Shown here: piece after piece, positions 1 to 6,276 of the stretch
Position numbering within the stretch: position 1 is the stretch's first letter
Layout: every line of letters starts with the position of its first letter
DNA from: Clostridiaceae bacterium UBA4839
GTDB lineage: Bacteria > Bacillota > Clostridia > Clostridiales > Caloramatoraceae
Assembly (NCBI GenBank): GCA_002400085.1
Contig: DHEX01000018.1
Location: 1-7,489 of the forward strand
Length of the DNA stretch: 7,489 nucleotides
Reading direction: 5' to 3'
Program-made: the position numbers and the translations under genes
Notes under the pieces: generated by a model
Seen by the model: only the letters and a program-made list of their open reading frames with translations
Told to the model about the DNA's origin: nothing
The model's database searches: none

Positions 1-1
1 T

Positions 2-1123
2 CTTGTGACTACAGCTGCTTTTATAGGAGCAGGCGGACTTGGATACTTAGTTTATTCAGGTGTACAAACTGTTAATAATAATATGATATTAGCAGGGGCT
101 ATTCCTGCTTGTGTACTTGCTATTTTTTTAGATCACATTATTGGTAAAATAGAAGATGTAGCAACCCCTCAGGGAATAAAAGCATCATCTTCAGATAATA
201 GTAATAAAAAAAGCAAACCATTATTTAATATAAAAAAGTATAAAAAACCATTGGCAATATTAATTCTCATAGCTATTTTTGCGGGAATATTTATGGGCTA
301 TGGTAAAAAGGAAGAGACAATAGTAGTAGGTTCAAAAAACTACAATGAGCAATTGGTTTTAGGGAATATGATTGCCTCTTTAATAGAAAATAAAACTAAT
401 TATAAGGTTGAACGAAAAATGAATTTAGGTGGATCTTCTGTAGTATTTAATTCTATAAAATCAGGTGATATAGACATATATGTAGAATATACAGGTGTGG
501 CTCTTGTAAATATAATGAAAAAAGAAGCCATAAGTGATCCAAATGAAGTTTATAATATAGTTAAAGATGCTTTTAAAAAGGATTATAATATAGAATGGTT
601 AAAGCCATTAGGTTTTAATAATACTTATGCATTAGCAGTGAAACAGGAGCTTGCAAATAAGTATAATTTAAATACTATTTCAGATTTAGCAAAGGTCAGC
701 AGTGATTTTGACCTAGGATGTACTATGGAATTTGCAAATAGAATGGATGGTTATCTTGGATTACAAAAACTTTACAATTTAAATTTTAAAAATGTAAAGG
801 GTATAGATGGCGGGCTTCGATATACTGCACTTCAAAATAATGAAACCCAAGTTACAGATGCATTTACTACAGATGGATTGCTGCAAAAATTTAATTTAAA
901 ACTTCTAAAGGATGATAAAAAATTATTTCCACCTTATTATGCAGTTCCTATAGTAAGGGAAGATACATTGAAAAAGTATCCTGAAATAAAGCCTGTGCTG
1001 TTGAGCTTGGAGGGGAAAATTACAGCTGAAGATATGCAAAAATTAAATTATAGAGCAGATGAAGGTGAAGACCCTAGAAAAGTTGCAGAAGATTTTTTAA
1101 GAGCTAAAAAATTAATAGACTAG
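2..1123 (+). CDS. OpuC-type osmoprotectant ABC transporter, permease/substrate-binding fusion (5' partial)
   Basis: This is the C-terminal part of a compatible-solute importer of the OpuC/ProU class (glycine betaine, choline or carnitine uptake); the gene enters from beyond the left edge. About 373 residues are visible. The first 60 are the end of a membrane permease, with the FIGAGGLGYLV stretch and a further membrane helix. A second hydrophobic segment (about 84-101, PLAILILIAIF) anchors an extracellular binding domain that runs to the end. That domain starts with VVGSKNYNEQLVLGNM and contains DIDIYVEYTGVAL, both typical of OpuCC/ProX-like binding proteins. Fused permease-binding proteins of this kind are known in Firmicutes. 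The GTG at 5 is an internal valine codon, not a start. The partner ATPase is presumably upstream, outside the window. The TAG stop at 1121-1123 touches a hairpin-forming repeat. Exact solute specificity cannot be read from the sequence. Confidence 0.93.
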   Translation, partial: LVTTAAFIGAGGLGYLVYSGVQTVNNNMILAGAIPACVLAIFLDHIIGKIEDVATPQGIKASSSDNSNKKSKPLFNIKKYKKPLAILILIAIFAGIFMGYGKKEETIVVGSKNYNEQLVLGNMIASLIENKTNYKVERKMNLGGSSVVFNSIKSGDIDIYVEYTGVALVNIMKKEAISDPNEVYNIVKDAFKKDYNIEWLKPLGFNNTYALAVKQELANKYNLNTISDLAKVSSDFDLGCTMEFANRMDGYLGLQKLYNLNFKNVKGIDGGLRYTALQNNETQVTDAFTTDGLLQKFNLKLLKDDKKLFPPYYAVPIVREDTLKKYPEIKPVLLSLEGKITAEDMQKLNYRADEGEDPRKVAEDFLRAKKLID

Positions 1124-1174
1124 GGACAGATAAGTAATCTTCTACTTCAATAGAGAACAATTGTTATATGTCCC
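1121..1174. repeat. Hairpin-forming repeat at the opuC stop (GGGACAGATAA family)
   Basis: GGGACAGATAA at 1123-1133 is matched by TTATATGTCCC at 1164-1174, an inverted repeat with one mismatch in 11 and a 30-base interior. The left arm overlaps the opuC stop codon. There is no T-run after the right arm, so it is not a classical intrinsic terminator, although it could protect the 3' end of the opuC mRNA. The element resembles the larger repeat at 7162-7370: 15 of 18 bases agree between 1121-1138 and 7161-7178, and ACAATTGTT before the right arm (1157-1165) recurs at 7285-7293. It is therefore probably a diverged member of the same dispersed repeat family. Confidence 0.6.
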
Positions 1175-1190
1175 AAATGTTTATATATAC

Positions 1191-1220
1191 TTGACAAAAG
1201 TACCCAATTAAGTTTATAAT
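1191..1220 (+). promoter_or_regulatory. Strong sigma-A type promoter
   Basis: TTGACA at 1191-1196 and TATAAT at 1215-1220 both match the consensus fully and are separated by 18 bases. Transcription would start near 1227. This is the best promoter in the window. It drives the structured RNA ending at 1380 and, with read-through, could contribute to the ABC/ATP-grasp operon. Confidence 0.85.
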
Positions 1221-1226
1221 AAAATT

Positions 1227-1380
1227 ACTTTCTTTGCACTGCGTATAAAACTACAGTACAAACTGAGCAGGCGATGAACCTTTTATGGGTTTATGGGGCT
1301 GGGCTAGTGGCATGGCAACAAATGATGGTAACACGCATTTGTGGGACGACAATATTGTTCCATTTATGCGTGCTTTTTTT
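1227..1380 (+). ncRNA. Structured leader RNA or small RNA of unknown class
   Basis: A transcript of about 150 nt is implied by a consensus promoter just upstream and an intrinsic terminator at its 3' end. Its centre (about 1260-1345) is clearly GC-richer than the flanking DNA, as expected for a folded RNA in an AT-rich genome. Three helices compete. The terminator pairs 1332-1338 with 1366-1372. An alternative stem pairs ACAAATG (1318-1324) with CATTTGT (1336-1342) and would destroy the terminator's 5' arm. The 5' segment 1236-1249 can pair with 1363-1373, using two small bulges, and would sequester the terminator's 3' arm. This looks like an attenuator or riboswitch-like leader, or a free-standing sRNA. 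I could not match it to a known riboswitch consensus. A 55-codon ORF (1285-1452) crosses the same region, so the RNA reading is not certain. Confidence 0.45.
1332..1380 (+). terminator. Intrinsic terminator of the leader RNA
   Basis: CACGCAT (1332-1338) pairs with ATGCGTG (1366-1372). Inside, after a small internal loop, TGGGACGA (1342-1349) pairs with TTGTTCCA (1355-1362), including two G-U pairs, and closes a five-base loop. Seven T residues follow almost at once (1374-1380). Stem plus T-run is the standard Rho-independent signal. It lies about 410 bases before the first ABC gene, so it ends a separate RNA or gates read-through into the operon. Confidence 0.75.
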
Positions 1381-1471
1381 ATGCTTATTAGTATAGAATT
1401 TGCTCCAATTTATAAGGCAGTATTTCAATGCAGAAACAAAACAAACAGTTAACATTCCCAGTCATGGGAAC

Positions 1472-1687
1472 ATGCATCAGGGACTCTCCTTAGATGAAGT
1501 TAAAGAGCTACGTAAAAATATGGAGAAAACCGCATCCCTGAAGAAAAAAAGTATCAATATGGAAGATCATACTTGTTTAGATTTAAAGTCCACTTGTCTA
1601 TATTTTTCTTATTGTAGCTGCGCATTAAATTTAAATTACATAAGTATAATTACAAGTTGCATAAGTATAATTATGATATTGAAATAA
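1472..1687 (+). CDS. Unassigned small ORF, possible Cys-containing peptide
   Basis: An open frame of 71 codons plus stop starts at ATG 1472; the same frame is open back to at least a TTG at 1400. I do not recognise the product. Its first half is charged and helix-like (LSLDEVKELRKNMEK, then a Lys-rich stretch). Its second half carries Cys residues in TCLDLKSTCLYFSYCSCALN followed by a hydrophobic Ile-rich tail. A charged leader followed by a Cys/Ser/Thr-rich segment, upstream of an exporter and two ATP-grasp enzymes, is the kind of arrangement seen with ribosomal peptide precursors. However, no proper ribosome binding site precedes ATG 1472 (GGGA is only a few bases away) and the last third overlaps a nucleotide direct repeat. 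It may be chance or a decayed gene fragment. Confidence 0.2.
   Translation: MHQGLSLDEVKELRKNMEKTASLKKKSINMEDHTCLDLKSTCLYFSYCSCALNLNYISIITSCISIIMILK
1639..1673. repeat. 14-bp direct repeat, 21-bp period, upstream of operon promoter
   Basis: CATAAGTATAATTA occurs perfectly at 1639-1652 and again at 1660-1673. The 21-bp spacing is two helical turns, so both copies face the same side of the DNA. The second copy ends five bases before the -35 element of the promoter candidate at 1679-1708. This position and geometry fit a regulator binding site, but the regulator is unknown. In such AT-rich DNA a chance duplication is also possible. Confidence 0.4.
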
Positions 1688-1708
1688 TAGTAATAAGAGA
1701 GTTAAAAT
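1679..1708 (+). promoter_or_regulatory. Candidate promoter of the ABC/ATP-grasp operon
   Basis: TTGAAA (1679-1684) and TAAAAT (1703-1708) each match the sigma-A consensus at five of six positions, with an 18-base spacer. Transcription would start near 1715, leaving a leader of roughly 75 bases before ATG 1789. AT-rich DNA yields such matches by chance, so this is weaker than the promoter at 1191-1220, but its placement between the direct repeat and the first gene is sensible. Confidence 0.4.
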
Positions 1709-1788
1709 AAATGTAATTATAATCAGATGTATTATTGTTTTGTACATGATGTCAATGGTGCATAATGAGGGAAAAGAGGGGATATACT

Positions 1789-3534
1789 ATGGCGAAGTTA
1801 AAGATTGAGCCAATTAAAGAGCCTAATAAAATGATTAACTATTGGAAGAAAGAAAAATTTGTTGTATTTTGTATAATAGTATTTGGATTATCCTTCAATA
1901 TTTCAACTGTTTTAGGCCCTATTTATCAAGGAAAGCTTATAGATTCAATTCTTAATGGCGGAAGCTTACGCACTACAGTGAAAATAGGAATTACTTTTGT
2001 TGCAATAATTGTATGCATTCAAGTACTGCGTTATTTTAAACGTTTTTATGTAAGGCGTTTTGCAAACAACACCAGTGCTTCTATGCGTCTTATGATATAC
2101 AATAACATAATGCATAAAAGTATTTCTGAACTTGGCAGTGAAAATATAGGCAACCTTATGACAAGAGCTATTTCTGATGTGGATTTATGCGTGGAGGGTA
2201 TGAGAAAATTCACCACAGAAATATTTGATACTGGTGTTCTCATGGCAGCCTATATAGTATCTATGTTTATATATGATTGGAAAATAACTTTATTTTCTAC
2301 TCTTTTTATTCCTGTTGCAATGATAATTGCTGAAAAATTAAAAAGTGTTATTTACAAGTATTCTGCTGCATTCCGCAAAAAAAGCAGTGAAGTTGCAGAT
2401 ATCACGTATGATGCAATTGAAAATTCAATGGTTTACCGTGCAAATGGTATGGAATCCCAAAACAGATTAAGCTATAATGATGAATTAGAAGATTTGAAGG
2501 ATAAGGCAGTTAAAGCCGATATATTAGAAAGTTCTATGCAACCTATTTATAATGTTATAGCAATGATTGGAATAATAATAGTTATCTATCTTGGTGGGAC
2601 AAAGGTAATTAATAGCGGCTGGACTGTGGGAGTTTTTTCTACATATATTACAATGTTTATTGCTACGGCAAAGAAAGCAAGTAAAGCGTCCAAGCTATTT
2701 AACTCCGTGCAAAAATCTCAAGTTTCATGGAAACGAATTAAACCTTATCTTACAGAATATGAAAGTAAGGATACAAGCTGTCATATAGATAGGGATAATA
2801 CAGCTCTTTCAGTAAAAAATCTTGGTTTCTGCTATGGAGAAAGCAAAGAGAATATTATTGAAAATATAAGCTTTGAAGGAAGAAAAGGAGAAATTATAGG
2901 CGTTACAGGGCCTATTGCTTCTGGTAAATCTACACTGGGTTTATCTTTTCTTGGGCTATACCCATACATTGGCAGTATAAAAATAGATGGTAAAGAGCTA
3001 AAAGATTATTCAGAGTATGAACGAAGCCAAATGATATCCTATTTAGGTCATGATCCTCAGCTTCTTTCTGATACAATTTATAATAATATTACTCTTGGGA
3101 GTGGAAAAGATATAAATTCTGTTTTAAAGGATGTCTGCTTTGATACTGATTTAAAATCAATGCCTGAGGGTCAAGATACATTAGTTGGAAACGGCGGAGT
3201 CAGATTAAGCGGCGGTCAGCAGTCAAGAATAGCACTTGCAAGAACTCTTATTAATAAAAATAAAATAATAGTATTGGACGATCCGTTTTCAGCAGTTGAT
3301 ATGAAAACAGAAGAAAAAATTATTAAAAATATAAAAAACAATTATAAAAACAGTTTAATAATATTAATTTCTCACCGTCTAACTATTTTTAGTGAAGTTA
3401 ATCAGATTATACTTCTTCATGGAGATAAAACAGCAGAATATGGTACACATAATGAGCTTATGAAAAGCTCTGAACTTTATAGGACAATATATAATTTGCA
3501 GTGCACAAATGGTGGTGATAATGATGAAAGATAG
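1789..3534 (+). CDS. ABC exporter half-transporter, degenerate-site (BmrC/TM287-like) subunit
   Basis: This is a 581-residue type IV ABC exporter half-molecule with the membrane domain first and the ATPase domain second. Six membrane segments lie roughly at residues 24-45, 60-80, 145-165, 166-188, 251-272 and 279-300. The nucleotide-binding domain has Walker A GPIASGKST (374-382), Q-loop Gln424, a canonical LSGGQ signature (473-477), Walker B ending in Asp497 and the switch His529. The catalytic Glu is replaced by Asp498 (LDDPFSAVD), as in the degenerate-site subunit of heterodimeric exporters such as BmrC and TM287. There is no N-terminal C39 peptidase domain, so it is not a leader-cleaving bacteriocin exporter. 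I chose ATG 1789 because GAGGGG (1776-1781) sits seven bases upstream; ATG 1765 would add eight residues but has no good ribosome binding site. The end overlaps the next ABC gene, implying coupled translation and a heterodimer. The exported substrate is unknown; a drug or a small peptide product are both possible. Confidence 0.92.
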   Translation: MAKLKIEPIKEPNKMINYWKKEKFVVFCIIVFGLSFNISTVLGPIYQGKLIDSILNGGSLRTTVKIGITFVAIIVCIQVLRYFKRFYVRRFANNTSASMRLMIYNNIMHKSISELGSENIGNLMTRAISDVDLCVEGMRKFTTEIFDTGVLMAAYIVSMFIYDWKITLFSTLFIPVAMIIAEKLKSVIYKYSAAFRKKSSEVADITYDAIENSMVYRANGMESQNRLSYNDELEDLKDKAVKADILESSMQPIYNVIAMIGIIIVIYLGGTKVINSGWTVGVFSTYITMFIATAKKASKASKLFNSVQKSQVSWKRIKPYLTEYESKDTSCHIDRDNTALSVKNLGFCYGESKENIIENISFEGRKGEIIGVTGPIASGKSTLGLSFLGLYPYIGSIKIDGKELKDYSEYERSQMISYLGHDPQLLSDTIYNNITLGSGKDINSVLKDVCFDTDLKSMPEGQDTLVGNGGVRLSGGQQSRIALARTLINKNKIIVLDDPFSAVDMKTEEKIIKNIKNNYKNSLIILISHRLTIFSEVNQIILLHGDKTAEYGTHNELMKSSELYRTIYNLQCTNGGDNDER

Positions 3535-5269
3535 TTTGGTTAATAGATCCATTGTTAAAGTAATTAAAGAAAATATTAAGACAAATTTACTATTAGTTTT
3601 TGTTATTATTGGCGCTGTTTTAACAAGTTTAATTCCTCCTCAAGTTTTAAAGCATATTATTGATTTTAACCTTGTGCCGAAAAATAATGATAAGCTACTT
3701 ACATCAGCATTTGCTTATATGGCAGCTATTTTGTTTATTGGTGTTTTTGATTTCCTAAAAGAAGCTTTGATAACGATTTTGGGACAAAAGGTTACTAAGG
3801 AAATCCGTGTTGAAATGGCAGAAAAGCTTGAAAAAATAAATGCAAGGTTTTTTTCTTCTAATGAGTCAGGAGTAGTTGTTTCACGATTTACCAACGATGT
3901 TGATGCAATAAGCTCCATGTTTACAAGTGGGATTATAGGCATGGTAGTTGACTGTTTTAAGATTATAGGCATTGTTATTTCCATTTGGATGTTTAGTGCA
4001 AAGCTTGGAGTAATCGTGCTCATAATACTTCCTATTATTTATGCAATTACCAGAACTTTTCAAAAAAGAATGTTGAAGTCACAAACAGAAAACCGAATTT
4101 TGGTAGGCAAGGTAAACAATCATATTTCAGAAAGCTTTAAAAATGCACAGATGATTAAATCATACAGCAAAGAAGACTATATGGAAAAGAAATATGTTGG
4201 ATATTTAATGGAGAACTTTAAAACTATTGAAAAAGTCAACTTTTATGATTCTGTGTTTCCCCCAATTATCCAAATTATCCGAGCAAGCGTTATTGCTGTT
4301 ATTGTAATATTATCTCATAGACAGCTTAATTTTTTGGATATATCGGTAGGTATGGTGGCAGCAACAATTGAATTGATTTCTAATTTATTTGCACCAATTG
4401 AAAGTTTAGGTATGGAGCTTCAAAGTATACAGCAGGCAATATCAGGCATTCAAAGGGTAAACGACTTTTATAATGAACCTGAAGATGATTGTAAAAATAG
4501 TGAACTGAAATCAGATAATATTATACCAACTCGTGAGAAGATAGATCTTTCATTTAATGATATAAGTTTTTATTATGATGAAGGAACTGACATATTAAAA
4601 AATATTAATATAAAAATAAATTCACAAGAAAAAGTTACTTTTGTAGGTAGAACAGGCGTTGGGAAATCTACTTTATTCAGGTTGATTATGGGCTTGCTAA
4701 AGCCAACAAAAGGAAGTATAACCATAAATGGAGTAGATGTTTACAGTATACCTAATTCTGAGAAGCGTAAGGTATTTGGATATGTAAATCAAAATTTTCA
4801 TATGATAAAAGGTACAGTAGCAGAGCAGGTTAGTTTAAGGGATAAAAGTATTACAAGGGAACAAATCGAGGATGCACTGAATTTTGTTGGGCTGTCAGAT
4901 TATGTAGCCACTTTAGAAAATGGCTGTGATACTGAAGTAACTAATGGTAATATTTTTTCACAGGGACAAAAACAGCTGCTAGCTATTGCAAGAGCAATTG
5001 TGACCAACCCTCCTATTTTGCTTCTTGATGAGATTACTGCAAATCTTGACTCTATTACTGAAGAAAAAGTTGTGTCTGTACTGAAAAAAGCAGGTGAAGC
5101 ACACACAATATTATCTATATCTCATCGTTTATCATCGATGATAAACAGCGATACTGTGGTTATATTAGAAAAAGGAAGAGTTAAAAACATGGGCTCTCCT
5201 GAAATGCTTTTACAAAATGATGAGTGGTATCGCAGTCATGTTGCACTTGAGAAGCTTACTTGGAGTTAA
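3521..5269 (+). CDS. ABC exporter half-transporter, catalytic (BmrD/TM288-like) subunit
   Basis: This is the second half-transporter, about 582 residues, with six membrane segments (roughly 22-43, 63-82, 137-160, 161-178, 247-266, 275-292) followed by an ATPase domain. Walker A is GRTGVGKST (376-384), the Q-loop Gln is 424, Walker B LLLDE carries the catalytic Glu504, and the switch His is 535. The signature is FSQGQ (479-483) instead of LSGGQ. In a dimer with the upstream protein, this subunit's Walker motifs would face the partner's intact LSGGQ, giving one competent ATP site and one degenerate site. The gene overlaps the previous one. GGTGGTGAT (3511-3519), one mismatch from the consensus Shine-Dalgarno sequence, lies just before two ATG codons at 3521 and 3524; ATG 3509 is also in frame but would leave this signal inside the gene. 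Membrane-located efflux of an unknown substrate is the expected role. Confidence 0.92.
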   Translation: MMKDSLVNRSIVKVIKENIKTNLLLVFVIIGAVLTSLIPPQVLKHIIDFNLVPKNNDKLLTSAFAYMAAILFIGVFDFLKEALITILGQKVTKEIRVEMAEKLEKINARFFSSNESGVVVSRFTNDVDAISSMFTSGIIGMVVDCFKIIGIVISIWMFSAKLGVIVLIILPIIYAITRTFQKRMLKSQTENRILVGKVNNHISESFKNAQMIKSYSKEDYMEKKYVGYLMENFKTIEKVNFYDSVFPPIIQIIRASVIAVIVILSHRQLNFLDISVGMVAATIELISNLFAPIESLGMELQSIQQAISGIQRVNDFYNEPEDDCKNSELKSDNIIPTREKIDLSFNDISFYYDEGTDILKNINIKINSQEKVTFVGRTGVGKSTLFRLIMGLLKPTKGSITINGVDVYSIPNSEKRKVFGYVNQNFHMIKGTVAEQVSLRDKSITREQIEDALNFVGLSDYVATLENGCDTEVTNGNIFSQGQKQLLAIARAIVTNPPILLLDEITANLDSITEEKVVSVLKKAGEAHTILSISHRLSSMINSDTVVILEKGRVKNMGSPEMLLQNDEWYRSHVALEKLTWS

Positions 5270-5277
5270 TTCAGAGA

Positions 5278-5330
5278 GGCGTATCATCGTCCATACCATG
5301 CTTAAGGCGAGGTATAACGGATGATATGCC
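5278..5330 (+). promoter_or_regulatory. Long imperfect hairpin between exporter and ATP-grasp genes
   Basis: Two 20-base arms (5278-5297 and 5311-5330) surround a 13-base loop. Pairing is 11 bp (one G-U), a symmetric 4x4 internal loop, then 5 bp, so 16 of 20 positions pair. No T-run follows on either strand, so an intrinsic terminator is unlikely. In a 112-bp gap inside an otherwise tightly packed operon it could act as an mRNA processing or stability element that sets different levels of exporter and ligases, or as a protein binding site. Function is inferred only from position and structure. Confidence 0.5.
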
Positions 5331-5381
5331 CTATAAATACAAAGGGGAATAAATTATTAATGATTTAAAGGGGGCGTTATA

Positions 5382-6275
5382 GTGAGTAATAAATATGGAT
5401 GGTTAATATATAATGGCAGCTTAATATCAAATAAATTTACAGAGATAAATAACCGATATAAAGAATCTGCAAAAAAAAAGGGAATTGATTTAGATTTAAT
5501 AAAAAATAATGAAATATACAGCTTGGTAGAAAATGGTTCAACAGCTATAAAGATGGATTCTGATAAATTAAATCCGGATTTCATACTTTTTATGGATAAA
5601 GATATTAGACTTGCAAGGCATTTAGAAAAATTAGGATATAGACTTTTTAACAGTTCAAAAACAATAGAATTATGTGATGATAAAATATCGACATACCAAG
5701 TTTTATCTGATAATAACATTAAAATGCCTAAAACCTTATTTTCCCCAATGATGTTTAAGGGAACAAAGGAAAATGATAATAAATTTATAGACTTTATTGA
5801 GAAGGAATTTAAATATCCTATAATAATAAAGGAAGCATTTGGTTCTTTTGGGGCGCAGGTTTATTTAGTTAAAAACCAAGAAGAGCTAATAAAAAAAAGA
5901 AATGAACTTCTTTATGTACCTCATCTATATCAGGAATTTATCAGCTCCAGCCGGGGCAGAGATGCTAGATTACATGTGGTAGGGGATAAAGTAGTAGCAT
6001 CAATGCTTCGAACTTCAGATACGGATTTTAGGGCAAATCTTGCAAATGGGGGAAAGATGCACAAATTTGAACCACCTGAATCTTTTGTGAAATTAGCTGT
6101 AAAAGCATCCAAGCTATTAGGTGCTGATTTTTCTGGAGTAGATATATTGTTTGGGGAAGAAAATGAACCAATTATTTGTGAAGTTAATTCTAATGCCCAT
6201 ATAAAAAATATATATGATTGTACAGGAGTAGATGTAGCTGGATGCATTTTTGATTACATCTTGATGAATTTATAA
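5382..6275 (+). CDS. RimK-like ATP-grasp ligase 1
   Basis: This 297-residue cytoplasmic enzyme is a carboxylate-amine (or carboxylate-hydroxyl) ligase of the ATP-grasp superfamily, related to RimK and LysX. Such enzymes activate a carboxylate as acyl phosphate. Residues 1-90 form the N-terminal domain and about 91-297 the ATP-grasp fold. Visible landmarks are Lys150 with the glycine-containing loop EAFGSFGAQ, Glu185 in YQEFI (adenine contact), GRDARLHVVG with Asp194 and Arg196, the RANLANGG loop, Asp254 in FSGVDIL, and Glu267/Asn269 in CEVNSN, the classical Mg-binding E-x-N pair. All key residues appear intact. The GTG start is supported by AAAGGGGG (5367-5374) seven bases upstream. The next gene begins one base after its stop. 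The substrate is unknown: amino-acid addition, dipeptide formation or modification of a ribosomal peptide are all open. Pairing with an exporter argues for a secreted product. Confidence 0.85.
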   Translation: MSNKYGWLIYNGSLISNKFTEINNRYKESAKKKGIDLDLIKNNEIYSLVENGSTAIKMDSDKLNPDFILFMDKDIRLARHLEKLGYRLFNSSKTIELCDDKISTYQVLSDNNIKMPKTLFSPMMFKGTKENDNKFIDFIEKEFKYPIIIKEAFGSFGAQVYLVKNQEELIKKRNELLYVPHLYQEFISSSRGRDARLHVVGDKVVASMLRTSDTDFRANLANGGKMHKFEPPESFVKLAVKASKLLGADFSGVDILFGEENEPIICEVNSNAHIKNIYDCTGVDVAGCIFDYILMNL

Positions 6276-6276
6276 A

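Noticed and set aside
5..7. GTG as a start codon for the first gene
   Set aside because: The encoded protein is already inside the permease domain at this point, and the frame is open to the window edge; the GTG is an internal valine codon.
1227..1345. Assignment to a known riboswitch (c-di-GMP, c-di-AMP, SAM, TPP, lysine, ZTP, guanidine, T-box)
   Set aside because: None of the conserved core strings of these classes that I can recall is present; only the expression-platform logic looks riboswitch-like.
1765..1788. ATG 1765 as the start of the first ABC gene
   Set aside because: It lacks a ribosome binding site, while GAGGGG is well placed for ATG 1789.
2046..2243. Minus-strand open frame inside the first ABC gene, and similar ones inside the second ABC gene and the ATP-grasp genes
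   Set aside because: They lie wholly within well-supported plus-strand genes, have low-complexity unfamiliar products, and lack ribosome binding sites or promoters.
5278..5330. Intrinsic terminator between the ABC and ATP-grasp genes
   Set aside because: The stem has a 4x4 internal loop and no T-run follows on either strand.
5302..5337. Internal promoter before the ATP-grasp genes
   Set aside because: TATAAA is present near 5332 but no -35 match sits at a workable distance.
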